NCBI RefSeq assembly: GCF_002257665.1 | Contig: NZ_MQWB01000001.1 | Coordinates: 3,421,119-3,485,118 of the forward strand | DNA from: Rubricoccus marinus | GTDB taxonomy: Bacteria > Bacteroidota > Rhodothermia > Rhodothermales > Rubricoccaceae | Direction of reading: 5' to 3' | DNA: 64,000 nt | Part shown: positions 1-8,789 of the stretch, piece after piece | How the letters are laid out: every line of letters begins with the position of its first letter | How positions within the stretch are numbered: position 1 is the first letter of the stretch | Program-made: the position numbers and the translations under genes | The notes under the pieces: generated by a model | Told to the model about the DNA's origin: nothing | Database searches by the model: none | The model's input: only the letters and a program-made list of their open reading frames with translations

Positions 1-395
1 AGCAGGACGGCCGTATGGAGCAGGATCGCCACCTTCGCCAGGTCTGACGGCTGGAAGGTCACGAACCCGAGGTCGATCCAGCGCTGCGCGCCGTTGGTCA
101 CCACGCCCATCACCTGCACCGCGACCAAGAGCCCGATGGCGACGATCATGAACGCCTTCGAGAAGCGCGCCAGCTTCCGGTAGTCCACGAGGGACGCCGC
201 GCCCATCGCCAGAAGCCCGAGGCCGACGTGGAGGACGTGCTTGAGCAGGAACCTCTCTGTATCGCCGCCTGCCTTCGTCTCCGCGAGGAACGAGACGGCC
301 GAGTACACCGCCACCACGCCCGCTGCGGCGAGCAGCAGGACAGCGCCGATGATGGCGGGGTCCGGGCGGCGGGAAACGGTGAGGGCCTTGGGCAT
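1..395 (-). CDS. ftsW: FtsW, SEDS-family septal peptidoglycan glycosyltransferase (N-terminal part, runs off the window)
   Basis: Partial gene; only about 131 N-terminal codons are inside the window. The frame reads MPKALTVSRRPDPAIIG and then hydrophobic helices, including a segment AQRWIDLGFVTFQPSDLAK, which matches the SEDS signature R-W-I-x-L-G-x-x-x-x-QPSE/D-x-x-K. FtsW polymerises glycan strands from lipid II at the division septum with the cognate class B PBP, which is encoded upstream in the same cluster. It follows murD on the same strand with a gap of about 77 bases, as in Bacteroidota division clusters. The ATG at 393-395 is the first start that keeps the whole first helix. Identity is near certain; FtsW rather than RodA is inferred from the cluster. 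Confidence 0.9.
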   Translation of the reverse strand, partial: MPKALTVSRRPDPAIIGAVLLLAAAGVVAVYSAVSFLAETKAGGDTERFLLKHVLHVGLGLLAMGAASLVDYRKLARFSKAFMIVAIGLLVAVQVMGVVTNGAQRWIDLGFVTFQPSDLAKVAILLHTAVL

Positions 396-472
396 TGTGA
401 ACTGCGCGATGCGTGAGGGAGCGATGGGCGAGACCCGCGCATCACGGCTCTCGCATCATGAGAGGTCGCCTG

Positions 473-2167
473 TTAGAGCGTCTGGACGGCCTGCTTGAAG
501 GCGTCGCCGCGGTGCTCGTAGTTGTCGAACTGGTCGAAGGAGGCGCAGGCGGGGCTGAGCAGGACGGTGTCGCCCTCCTCGGCCATGAGGCTCGCGAACT
601 GCACGGCCTCCTCCATGCTGGCGGCGTGGGCCGTGTGCGGCGCCAGAGGCCCGAGCTCCTCCAGGATCTTGTCGGCGCCCTCGCCGATCGCGACGATGCC
701 TTTCACCTTGTCCGAGACGAGGCGGCGGAGCGGGCCGTAGTCGTTGCCTTTGTCGCGCCCTCCGGCGATGAGGACCACGCTGGGGCTGCCGTCGTCGTGC
801 GCGGCGAAGGACTCCAGCGCGTACCAGACGGCGTTGACGTTGGTGGCCTTGGAGTCGTTGATGTAGGTGGCGCCGCGCACGGAGCGGACGCGCTCCAGGC
901 GGTGCGGCACCCCCTCGAAGCTTGTCAGGCTCTGGCGCACCACGTCGCTCCGGATCTCCATCGCGCGGGCGACGATGGCGCTCGCGAGGGAGTTGTAGAG
1001 GTTGTGGCGCCCGCGGAGGGCGAGGTCGGAGGTGGGCATGAGCTCTTCGTAGCGAAGAAGGAAGTCGGCCGGGGTCAGGGTGCCCCGGTCTTCGATGGGT
1101 GCGCCAGAGGCCTCTGGCGGGGCTGCCGCAGGGGCGAGGCTTGCCTCGCCCTCGCTCGGAGCGCTGTCGGCGGGCGAAGCAAGCCTCGCCTCTACAGGGT
1201 GCGAGTCGGCCTCTGGCGACCCCGGATCGGCGTCCGGAGTAGGCGCTGGCGCCTCGGCAGGCGGCGTAACCGGGATGGCGCGGCGGGGCGCGTTGCCGCG
1301 GCTGGGCAGCGAGAGCGTGATCACGTCGCCCGAGATATGCGCGGCGCCGTCGCCGCGGTGGCGCACGAAGCCGCCGAGCGCCAGCGGCTCGTCGATGGAG
1401 AACGGGACGGGCGTGAGCCCGGCGCCAGAGGCCCAGCGCTCCACGTGGTCGGCCACGGCCTCGTCGTCCTTGTTGTAGATCAGCCAGTCGCCGGGCTGCT
1501 GCGCGGCCTCGAAGAGGCGGTACTTCGCCGCGGCGTACTTCTCCATCGAGCCGTCGTAGCGGTCGAGGTGGTCCGGCGTGACGTTGAGGAGCACGGCGAC
1601 GTGCGGGCGGAACGTGGCGACGTGGTCCAACTGGAAGCTGGAGACCTCGAGGATCACCGCCGTGTCCTCGTCGATCTCATCCACGTAGTCTGAGAACGCC
1701 GTCCCGATGTTGCCCGCCACGACGTGCTTGCGCCCGGCAGTTTCGAAGATGTGCGCGATGAGGCTCGTCGTGGTGGTCTTGCCGTTGCTGCCGGTCACGG
1801 CCACGATCGGCCCGCGGCAGAACCAGCTCGCCACCTCGATCTCGCTCGCGACGGGGATGCCGCGGGCCTGGGCTGTCTGCACCGGCCCGATCGTGCTGGG
1901 CACGCCGGGGCTCACGACGATCAACTCGGCCTCCAGCGCGCGGTCGGTGTGGCCGCCCATCTCGAACGCGACGCCAGAGGCTTCGAGGTCTGCCTGGGCA
2001 TCCGCACTCAGAGGCCCGTACTCGGTCAGGAACACGTGCGCGCCGCGCCGCGCGAGCAGCTTGGCGACGGCCAGACCGCTGCGGGCACCGCCGATCACGG
2101 TGACGGGGAGCCCCGCGATGCGCTCGCGGACGGACTCGATGGAGGCGGTGGTTTCGGCGGCGGTCAT
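473..2167 (-). CDS. murD: MurD, UDP-N-acetylmuramoyl-L-alanine--D-glutamate ligase, with an extra ~75-residue linker
   Basis: Cytoplasmic Mur ligase that adds D-glutamate to UDP-MurNAc-L-Ala using ATP. Residues about 20-110 are the Rossmann-like UDP-binding domain, GSNGKTTTT (126-134) is the ATP P-loop, and NVTPDHLDRY (195-204) and a C-terminal domain follow. At 564 residues it is about 100 longer than usual. The excess is a Pro/Ala/Glu-rich segment at about residues 291-365, before the conserved LRGRHNLYN motif. The DNA there holds the CGCCAGAGGC motif several times plus a second inverted repeat. The start ATG overlaps the mraY stop (ATGA), implying translational coupling. A longer open frame upstream overlaps mraY and is not real. 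Confidence 0.93.
   Translation of the reverse strand: MTAAETTASIESVRERIAGLPVTVIGGARSGLAVAKLLARRGAHVFLTEYGPLSADAQADLEASGVAFEMGGHTDRALEAELIVVSPGVPSTIGPVQTAQARGIPVASEIEVASWFCRGPIVAVTGSNGKTTTTSLIAHIFETAGRKHVVAGNIGTAFSDYVDEIDEDTAVILEVSSFQLDHVATFRPHVAVLLNVTPDHLDRYDGSMEKYAAAKYRLFEAAQQPGDWLIYNKDDEAVADHVERWASGAGLTPVPFSIDEPLALGGFVRHRGDGAAHISGDVITLSLPSRGNAPRRAIPVTPPAEAPAPTPDADPGSPEADSHPVEARLASPADSAPSEGEASLAPAAAPPEASGAPIEDRGTLTPADFLLRYEELMPTSDLALRGRHNLYNSLASAIVARAMEIRSDVVRQSLTSFEGVPHRLERVRSVRGATYINDSKATNVNAVWYALESFAAHDDGSPSVVLIAGGRDKGNDYGPLRRLVSDKVKGIVAIGEGADKILEELGPLAPHTAHAASMEEAVQFASLMAEEGDTVLLSPACASFDQFDNYEHRGDAFKQAVQTL
1129..1195. repeat. REP-like inverted repeat inside murD (GGGGCGAGGCTTGCCTCGCC family)
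   Basis: The left arm (1129-1151) contains GGGGCGAGGCTTGCCTCGCC and the right arm (1172-1195) is its near complement ending in CTCTAC, separated by about 20 bases. The same arrangement occurs between genes at 48985-49045. Here it lies in frame in the extra linker of MurD and encodes an Ala/Ser/Glu-rich stretch. Confidence 0.75.
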
Positions 2168-3318
2168 CGGACCCGGAAGAGGAAGATGGTCAGGATGGCG
2201 AGCATGGCGGTCACGATCCAGAAGCGGATCACGATCTTGGACTCGTGGACGCCCTGCGCTTCGTAGTGGTGGTGCAGCGGCGCCATGCGGAAGACGCGGC
2301 GCCCCTCGCCGTACTTCTTGCGCGTGTACTTGAAGTAGCCGGTCTGGATGATGACCGAGACCGTCTCCGCGAAAAAGATGGCGCAGAGGATGGGGAGGTA
2401 GAGCTCCTTCTTGATCAGGATGGCGAGCGTGCCGATGCCGGCGCCGAGCGCGAGGCTGCCCGTGTCGCCCATGAAGACCTGCGCCGGGTAGCCGTTGTAC
2501 CACAGGAAGCCGAAGCACGCGGCGCCGAGCGCGGCGGCGTAGATCGTCAGCTCGCCCGTGCCGGGCACGAACACGTCGTTGACGAACTCCGCGAGGTCCA
2601 CGCGGCCCGTGATGTACGTCATCGCGATCAGCGCGAGGCTCACAAACGCGGCCGTGCCCGCCGTGAGCCCGTCCAGGCCGTCGGTGATGTTGACGGCGTT
2701 GCTGACGCCGGCGAGGATGAACGTGACGACGGGGACGTAGATGATCCAGCCCCAGCCTTCGCCGATAAACGGCGCGAGGAAGTCGTAGTCGATCGTGCCG
2801 TTGGGCACGAACGGGAGACTTGTCGCGGTGTGGATGCCGTCCAGGGCGGGGAGCGAGTAGAGCAGGATGCTCACACTGATGCCGAGCACGAACTGGCCGA
2901 TCAGCTTGGTCTTCTCCGAGAGCCCGCCCTTGTCCTTTTTGACCACCTTGATGTAGTCGTCGGCAAAGCCGACCGCGCCCATCCAGCCTGTGGCCACGAG
3001 GACGATCCAGATGTAGGGGTTGGTGAGGTCCGCCCAGAGGAGAACCGCCGAGAACATGGCGAGCAGCAGGATGACGCCGCCCATGGTGGGCGTGCCCGCT
3101 TTGTGCGCGTGGCTCACGGCGCCGGCGTCCTCGCCCTCGCGGATGGTCTCGCCGAGCTGCTTGCGCCGCAGGTACGCGATGATCTTCTTGCCCGCGAACA
3201 GCGCCACGAGCAGCGCCGTGCCGGCGGAGAGCCCGGCGCGGACGGTCACGAACTGGAAGACCTGGAAGCCGGGCGGCTGGTAGGTGGCTTCGAGCCAGGT
3301 AAGGAGGTGGTAGAGCAT
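2164..3318 (-). CDS. mraY: MraY, phospho-N-acetylmuramoyl-pentapeptide transferase
   Basis: Integral membrane enzyme that transfers phospho-MurNAc-pentapeptide from UDP to undecaprenyl phosphate, making lipid I. The 384-residue product has about ten hydrophobic helices and family hallmarks: GTPTMGG near residue 75, the Asp-rich FADDYIKV about residues 118-125, NAVNITDGLDGL about 208-219, and FMGDTGSLALG about 281-291. MAPLHHHYEAQG near the C terminus is the characteristic histidine loop. Its ATG overlaps the murE stop and its TGA overlaps the murD start, so three genes are coupled. No murF lies between murE and mraY, which is the usual Bacteroidota arrangement. Confidence 0.97.
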   Translation of the reverse strand: MLYHLLTWLEATYQPPGFQVFQFVTVRAGLSAGTALLVALFAGKKIIAYLRRKQLGETIREGEDAGAVSHAHKAGTPTMGGVILLLAMFSAVLLWADLTNPYIWIVLVATGWMGAVGFADDYIKVVKKDKGGLSEKTKLIGQFVLGISVSILLYSLPALDGIHTATSLPFVPNGTIDYDFLAPFIGEGWGWIIYVPVVTFILAGVSNAVNITDGLDGLTAGTAAFVSLALIAMTYITGRVDLAEFVNDVFVPGTGELTIYAAALGAACFGFLWYNGYPAQVFMGDTGSLALGAGIGTLAILIKKELYLPILCAIFFAETVSVIIQTGYFKYTRKKYGEGRRVFRMAPLHHHYEAQGVHESKIVIRFWIVTAMLAILTIFLFRVR

Positions 3319-4934
3319 CAGCCTCTGGCGGAATCGGGGGTGACGCCAGAGGCCTCTGGCGAGGTGCGGCGCGCGAGCGTGGCCGTGAGGTGAACGCGGT
3401 CGTCGAAGTCGCGCTTCTCCGTGCCCACGATCTGGTAGTCCTCGTGCCCCTTGCCGGCCACGACGATCACGTCGCCAGAGGCCGCGTTCTCGGCGGCGAA
3501 GGCGATGGCCTCGGCGCGGTCCACGATCTCGGTGGCGCTCGCCTCTGGCGCGAGGCCCGCGCGGATGTCGGCGAGGATGGCTTCGGGGTCCTCGGTCCGC
3601 GGGTTGTCACTGGTGACCACGACGCGGTCCGCGCGACGGCTCGCGACCTCGGCCATCTCGGGGCGCTTGGTGCGGTCGCGGTCGCCGCCGGCGCCGAAGA
3701 CGGCCCAGAGCCGGTTGCCCTCGGGCACGATCTCGCGGGCCGTTGCGAGCACGTTGTCGAGCGCGTCGGGTGTGTGCGCGTAGTCCACGACGCCGAGCAC
3801 GCCGTCGTCGGAGCGGATCGTTTGAAAGCGGCCGGGGACGCCTTCGAGGTTTTCCATCGCGTCCAGCGTCTCGCCGGCCTCGTAGCCGAGGTCTCGCGCG
3901 ACGGCGTAGGCGGCGCAGAGGTTGAGCGCGTTGAAGCGCCCCGCAATCCGGAAACGCCGCTCGTGGCCGTCGAGCCGCAGCAGCAGTCCCGCGACGGCGT
4001 TCTCCAGCACGTGCACGCGGACGTGCGCCTCTGGCGCGGTCCCGTAGGTCACGACGCGCGCCTGGGTGCGCGAGGTCATCTCGCCAGAGGCCGCGTCGTC
4101 GGCGTTGACGACGGCGACGGCATCGCGGCGGAGGCCGTCGAAAAGCTTGCGCTTGGCGGCGGCGTACTCGGCGGCGGAGCCGTGGAAATCGAGGTGGTCG
4201 TGCGTGAGGTTGGTAAAGACGGCGGCGCGGAAGGCGAGCGTGCGCACGCGGTCCAGCGCGAGGCCGTGGGACGAAACCTCCATCGCGACGTGCGTCGTCT
4301 GCCGGTCGCGCATGGCGGCGAGCAGGCTCTGCAGGCCGATGGCCTCTGGCGTGGTAAAGGCCGTCGCGTAGCGATCCGTGCCGATGCGGTTCTCGATGGT
4401 GCCGATCAGCCCGGCGGTCTCGCCGAGGCGCGTCAGCAGGCCGTGGAGCAAAACGGCGGTCGTCGTCTTGCCGTTGGTGCCGGTGATCCCGAGGAGCGCG
4501 AGCGAGTCTCCGGGGCGCTTGTAGAACGCCGCCGCAGCCTCCGCCAGCGCCGCTCTCGAATCCGTCGTGCGGACGAGAACGGCGCCGGGGAGGCGCTCAC
4601 CCTTCCCCAAGGGTTTCGGGTCGGCCTCTGGCGCGTCGCCAGAAGCCGGAAGCTTGTAATCGGGGCCGACGATGGCCGCAGCGGCGCCAGAGGCGAGCGC
4701 CGTCGGCACGAAGTCGTGGCCGTCGCGGCCCACGGCGGTGTCGGCGGACATCGCGCCGAAGAGGTCGCCGCGCGTGACGCGGCGGCTGTCGTCGGTCATG
4801 CCACGGATCTCCACGTCGTCGGCCTCTGGCGAGGCGACGAGCAGCCCGGCCGCGCGGATGGGCGCGATCAGGTCCGCCAGAGGCCTCGGGGAGGTCTCGG
4901 GGGTGGGTGGAGTCGGGTGGAGCGGCGAGGTCAA
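3318..4934 (-). CDS. murE: MurE, UDP-MurNAc-tripeptide synthetase (meso-DAP type)
   Basis: ATP-dependent cytoplasmic ligase adding the third residue of the peptidoglycan stem peptide. The P-loop is GITGTNGKTTT, the central domain contains THDHLDFHG, and the C-terminal TSDNPRTEDPEAI carries the DNPR motif that in known MurE enzymes selects meso-diaminopimelate over lysine. This agrees with the dapF gene in the same window. The product is 538 residues. The only plausible start is TTG at 4932-4934, because no ATG or GTG lies between it and the upstream ftsI stop. An Ala/Pro-rich insert near residues 90-115 and the C-terminal tail contain the window-wide CCAGAGGC motif. The stop overlaps the mraY start. 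Confidence 0.94.
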   Translation of the reverse strand: MTSPLHPTPPTPETSPRPLADLIAPIRAAGLLVASPEADDVEIRGMTDDSRRVTRGDLFGAMSADTAVGRDGHDFVPTALASGAAAAIVGPDYKLPASGDAPEADPKPLGKGERLPGAVLVRTTDSRAALAEAAAAFYKRPGDSLALLGITGTNGKTTTAVLLHGLLTRLGETAGLIGTIENRIGTDRYATAFTTPEAIGLQSLLAAMRDRQTTHVAMEVSSHGLALDRVRTLAFRAAVFTNLTHDHLDFHGSAAEYAAAKRKLFDGLRRDAVAVVNADDAASGEMTSRTQARVVTYGTAPEAHVRVHVLENAVAGLLLRLDGHERRFRIAGRFNALNLCAAYAVARDLGYEAGETLDAMENLEGVPGRFQTIRSDDGVLGVVDYAHTPDALDNVLATAREIVPEGNRLWAVFGAGGDRDRTKRPEMAEVASRRADRVVVTSDNPRTEDPEAILADIRAGLAPEASATEIVDRAEAIAFAAENAASGDVIVVAGKGHEDYQIVGTEKRDFDDRVHLTATLARRTSPEASGVTPDSARG

Positions 4935-4971
4935 CGGAGCGGGAGTCGTAGGGGCGTGGGTTAGGCCCTCT

Positions 4972-7077
4972 CTAGCGGTTGGCAGTAAGGGAGACGGAGG
5001 CGGGCAGCGGCGCGCCGGGCGCGACGGACTGGCGGCGGATGACGCCTGAGCCCTTTAGGCGCACGCGCACGCCAGAGGCGCGCAGCCACGCGAGGGCGCG
5101 GCGGGTGGACATGCCGCGCACGTCGGGCATCGCGCCCGGCGCCTCCGCGGCCTGAGCCTCTGGCGAGGCGTCCAGCTTGACGGTCCGGTCCACGCGGGCC
5201 TCGTCGCCGTAGGCGGCCTCGTGGTAGACGACCGGCGTGGCCCAGCCGGCGCGGCGTGGGAGCTTGACGCCGAAGCCCTCGGCGCGGAGGCGCGCAAGCG
5301 CCAGAGGCGCAGGCATCCCGCCGATGCGGGGGAGTTGGGCCGTGGGCCGCGAGGGCAGGTCGGCTGCGGGCGCCACGCGCTGCGCCACGCTCGGGAACGT
5401 GCCGATCCAGCGCGCGGCGACGGCGCCGAAGATGGGCGCCGCCACGGCCCCGCCGCCGTAGCCGTTGGTGGGCCGGTCCAGCAGGATGTACATCACCACC
5501 TCGGGGTTGTCAGCGGGGAACATCCCGGCAAACGAGGCGCGGTATACGCCCGCGGTGTAGCTCCCGCCAACAGCGCTACGCGCCGTCCCGGTTTTGCCCG
5601 CGATGCTCAGGCCGTCCACGCGCGCGGCCTTGGCCGTGCCGCCCTCCTCCTTCACCACGCGCTCGAAGGCGGGGCGCAAGAGGCGCGCGGTGCGCTCGGA
5701 AAAGGCGCGGCGGACCGAGTCCACGGGGGCGCTCCACGTCACGTCGCCGCGCACGTCGCGCCGCTCGGAGACGACGTGCGGCCGCACGAGCAGGCCGCCG
5801 TTGGCGAGCGCGGCGTAGGCCGTGAGCATCTGCATCGGCGTGGTCTCGACCGAGTAGCCATAGGCCATCGAGGTCAGCGTCTGCGAGCCCCAGTCCTCGG
5901 GGCGGCGCAGTGTGCCGGGGACCTCGCCCGGGAGGTCGGAAAGCGTGGACTGCCCGAAGCCGAGGGCGCGGGCGGTGCGATAAAACGCGGAGGCGCCGGT
6001 CTTTTCCGCCGTGCGCGCCATGGCCACGTTGGAGGAGACCTTGATGGCGTCCGAAAGCGTGATGGTCCCGTGCGCCTTGGTGTCGCGGATCGTGCGGCCC
6101 TTGATGTAGGCCCAGCCCTCGCCCGTCTCGATGGTGTCGTCGAGGTCCATCGCGCGGGACTCCAGCGCGGCGATGGCGGTGACGAGCTTGAAGGTGGAGC
6201 CGGGCTCGATCTTGTCCGCGACGGCGTGGTTGCGGCGGGCCGCTTGCGAGAACGAGCCGGCGTTGTTGGGGTCGAACGTGGGCGCGTTGGCGAGCGCGAG
6301 GATGGCGCCCGTCCGGGGGTCCATCGCGATGGCGGTGCCCCAGCGCGCGCCCGCGTTGGCGACGCCTCTGGCGAGTTCCTCCTCGAGGATCGACTGTCGC
6401 ACCAGGTCCAGCGTCAGCACGACCGTCTCCCCGTTCTCGGGCTCGACGACGTTGCCGCCCACGATGGCTTTGACGCGCCCGCGCATGTCGCGCTGCACGG
6501 CCTGCCGCCCGGGGCGTCCCGCCAGAGGTCCGTTGTGCTGCGCCTCCACGCCTGCGATGCCGCGGAGGTCGCGGTCCACGTGGCCGAGCACGTGCGCGCC
6601 GGTCCGGCCGTAGGTGTAGCGGCGCGCAAAGGAGCCGGTGATCAGGAGCCCGGGGATGTCGGCGCGGTCCAGCTCGTCTTTCTCAGCCTCGCCCAGGCGC
6701 GGCACGAGCCGCACGTACTGGCGGCTGGCACGGTCGCGGATCTTGCGGCGGTAGTGCTCGCCGCTCTTGCCCGTCAGGCGGCCCAGGAGGTCGGTCAGTT
6801 CGGCCTCGCGCTCGGCGAAGCCGGCAACAGTCGGGTCGGCGTTGACTTCGAAGGTCGCCGTGTTCTGGACCAGCACGCGGCCGGCGCGGTCCAGGATGGC
6901 GCCGCGCTGCGCGGGGAGCTCCACAAAGCTCTCCGCCTGCTTTGTACCCTCGGCCCGTAGCTCGCCCCCGTCCACCACGTGCAAGCGCACGATCTGCGCC
7001 ACCACCGCCAGAGGCAGGAGGAGCACCACGCCGAGGACGACGTAGAGGCGGTTGAGGATGGTGCGGCGAGCGTTCAC
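4972..7077 (-). CDS. ftsI: FtsI-type class B penicillin-binding protein with C-terminal PASTA domains
   Basis: Septal peptidoglycan transpeptidase partnering FtsW. One N-terminal membrane helix (residues about 10-30) anchors it. A class B PBP dimerisation domain follows, starting with the conserved RGAILDRAGRVL. The transpeptidase domain has S294-T-F-K297, S348-S-N350 and K495-T-G497. After about residue 570 there are two PASTA-like repeats (LPRIGGM...GFGVKLP and MPDVRGM...GVRVRLKG), as in PBP2x and SpoVD types. The 701-residue length fits PBP plus PASTA. The start is GTG at 7075-7077, giving MNARRTILNRL just before the membrane helix. It sits between the ftsL-like gene and murE, all on one strand. 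Confidence 0.95.
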   Translation of the reverse strand: MNARRTILNRLYVVLGVVLLLPLAVVAQIVRLHVVDGGELRAEGTKQAESFVELPAQRGAILDRAGRVLVQNTATFEVNADPTVAGFAEREAELTDLLGRLTGKSGEHYRRKIRDRASRQYVRLVPRLGEAEKDELDRADIPGLLITGSFARRYTYGRTGAHVLGHVDRDLRGIAGVEAQHNGPLAGRPGRQAVQRDMRGRVKAIVGGNVVEPENGETVVLTLDLVRQSILEEELARGVANAGARWGTAIAMDPRTGAILALANAPTFDPNNAGSFSQAARRNHAVADKIEPGSTFKLVTAIAALESRAMDLDDTIETGEGWAYIKGRTIRDTKAHGTITLSDAIKVSSNVAMARTAEKTGASAFYRTARALGFGQSTLSDLPGEVPGTLRRPEDWGSQTLTSMAYGYSVETTPMQMLTAYAALANGGLLVRPHVVSERRDVRGDVTWSAPVDSVRRAFSERTARLLRPAFERVVKEEGGTAKAARVDGLSIAGKTGTARSAVGGSYTAGVYRASFAGMFPADNPEVVMYILLDRPTNGYGGGAVAAPIFGAVAARWIGTFPSVAQRVAPAADLPSRPTAQLPRIGGMPAPLALARLRAEGFGVKLPRRAGWATPVVYHEAAYGDEARVDRTVKLDASPEAQAAEAPGAMPDVRGMSTRRALAWLRASGVRVRLKGSGVIRRQSVAPGAPLPASVSLTANR

Positions 7078-7149
7078 GAAAAGCGGGGAGCGGAAAAGCG
7101 GGAGGCCTCTGGCGCGAGAGGCATCGGTGGGGGTGGAGCGCCAGAGGCG

Positions 7150-7671
7150 CTAGTCGAGCGTGATAGAGGGGCCGTAGGCGATGCCTTCGTCCAGGCCGAG
7201 CGCGGCGGCGCGGGGCATGACAGCCTCGGGGCCGGTCATGCGGTCAAAGGCGCCGCGCAGGCGCTGGTTGGTCAGGCGCAGGCGCTGGTTCTCGGCGCGG
7301 GCCTGCTGCACGTCGGCGAGCGTGGCCTGCGTGGCGAAGGTGTGGCCGACAAAGGCGGTCACCAGCACGCACGCGAACAAGAGCAGGAGTCCCAGCTTGA
7401 GGCTCGGCGTGGCGTCGAGTGCGCGGACGCGGCGGGAGGCCTTCGTCTTTTTGCCTCTGGCGCTGCGGCCGCCGAGCGCGTCCCAGCCGGGCAGGTTGCC
7501 GCTGCGCGACTTCTGCTGCAGGATGGCGCGCTCGGCCTGCGGCCTGCGGGCGCCTTGGGTCTGCTTCGCGCGCGACGGCGCCGCCTTACGGGGCGAGCTC
7601 GTCTTGCGCGAGGACGGCTTACGGGCCGTCGTCTTTTTGGAGCGGGGAGCGGTCGTGGTAGCCATGGTCAC
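7150..7671 (-). CDS. ftsL: FtsL-like septal membrane protein
   Basis: A 173-residue protein with a long, highly basic, Ser/Thr/Lys-rich cytoplasmic N terminus (about 90 residues), one membrane helix at about 92-113, and a short periplasmic coiled-coil-like stretch rich in Gln, Arg and Leu (QQARAENQRLRLTNQRLR). This is the architecture of FtsL, the small divisome scaffold that bridges FtsB/Q to FtsW/FtsI. Sequence is poorly conserved in this family, so the call rests on topology and on its place between rsmH and ftsI. A GTG at 7669-7671 overlaps the rsmH TAG by one base; the ATG at 7663-7665 is an equally possible start. Confidence 0.75.
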   Translation of the reverse strand: MTMATTTAPRSKKTTARKPSSRKTSSPRKAAPSRAKQTQGARRPQAERAILQQKSRSGNLPGWDALGGRSARGKKTKASRRVRALDATPSLKLGLLLLFACVLVTAFVGHTFATQATLADVQQARAENQRLRLTNQRLRGAFDRMTGPEAVMPRAAALGLDEGIAYGPSITLD

Positions 7672-8789
7672 TAGGCGGTCTTCTCGGCGACGCGGAGGCG
7701 GGCGCTCCGCGCGCGGGGGTTGGCGGCGATCTCCTCGGCGCTCGCGACGACGGCGCGGCGCGTGACGGGCGCCAGAGGCGAGACCACGTTGCCGTAGTGG
7801 TCCTTCTCGGGCTGCGCGTCGAAGCTGCCGTGGCGCAGAAAGCGCTTGGCGGGCCGGTCCTCCAGGGAGTGGTAGGCGATGACCGCGAGGCGGCCGCCGG
7901 GGCGGAGCACCTTGAGCGCCGCCGGCAGCGCGTCCTCGATCTGGCCCATCTCGTCGTTGACCGCGATGCGGAGCCCCTGGAACACGCGGGCGAGCGTCTT
8001 CACCTCGTCGCGCGTTGGCACGCTCGCGCGGACGGCGTCGGCGAGGTCGCCGGTGGTCTCCATGCGCTCGGCGTTCTTGATCGCGCGCGCGATCCCACGC
8101 GAGCGGCGCTCCTCGCCGTACTGGTAGATCACGTCCGCCAGGCGCTCGGCGCTGAGCCGCGCGATCATCTCGGCGGCGCTCTCGCCAGAGGCAGCGTTCA
8201 TGCGCATGTCCAGCGGGCCGCTGGCGGAAAAGGCGAAGCCTCTGGCGGCGGAGTCCAACTGGCGCGAGGACACGCCGAGGTCGAGCAGCACGCCGGAGAC
8301 CGTCCCCGGATCGACGCCCGCCTCGCGGACGGCGCGGCTCATCTCGGCGAACGTGGCGTGGACCGGCACGAAGCGCCCCGAGGCCTCGGCCTCGGCGAGC
8401 CGCTGGCGCGCGACGCTCAGCGCCTCCGGGTCGCGGTCGATACCAATGACCGTGGCCTCTGGCGCGAGCGCGTCGAGCAGCGCGGCGCTGTGACCGCCGC
8501 CGCCCAGCGTGCCGTCGATGTAGACGCCGGCCGGGTCGGTGATGAGGAGGTCCAGCGTCTCGGCGAGAAGCACCGGGTCGTGGTAGCCGGTCGCGTAGGC
8601 GCTGGCGCCAGAGGCGCGCGTCTCGCCAGAGGCCCCGTCCGGGCGCGACGCGCCAGCCGCCTCAGCGGAGCGGCGCGGGTCGGCAGACAAATCCGGTGTG
8701 GTGGACCCGAACTGGTCTGCCGACCGAGCACCGCCAGCGCGGGGACGGCGGGAGCGTCGCGAAGAGGACATGGGGAGAGGGGCGGTCAT
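7671..8789 (-). CDS. rsmH: RsmH, 16S rRNA (cytosine-1402-N4)-methyltransferase
   Basis: S-adenosylmethionine-dependent methyltransferase acting on 16S rRNA C1402 in the ribosomal P site. The family core begins at YHDPVLLAETLDLL, and the SAM-binding loop is IDGTLGGGGHSAALL. LLDLGVSSRQLD, FSASGPLDMRM and the C-terminal ViAYHSLEDRPAKRFLR are all characteristic. At 372 residues it is longer than the usual ~310 because of a disordered N-terminal extension of about 65 residues containing several copies of the repeat motif. The ATG at 8787-8789 directly follows the mraZ TAG; an ATG at 8769-8771 would shorten the extension slightly. Confidence 0.96.
   Translation of the reverse strand: MTAPLPMSSSRRSRRPRAGGARSADQFGSTTPDLSADPRRSAEAAGASRPDGASGETRASGASAYATGYHDPVLLAETLDLLITDPAGVYIDGTLGGGGHSAALLDALAPEATVIGIDRDPEALSVARQRLAEAEASGRFVPVHATFAEMSRAVREAGVDPGTVSGVLLDLGVSSRQLDSAARGFAFSASGPLDMRMNAASGESAAEMIARLSAERLADVIYQYGEERRSRGIARAIKNAERMETTGDLADAVRASVPTRDEVKTLARVFQGLRIAVNDEMGQIEDALPAALKVLRPGGRLAVIAYHSLEDRPAKRFLRHGSFDAQPEKDHYGNVVSPLAPVTRRAVVASAEEIAANPRARSARLRVAEKTA

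Noticed and set aside
2168-2518. N-terminal extension of MurD
   Set aside because: It would overlap mraY almost completely and has no conserved sequence; the ATGA junction gives the normal MurD start.
3316-3320. Loss of murF from the dcw cluster as a special event
   Set aside because: Bacteroidota clusters usually lack murF here and carry it elsewhere, so this is expected.
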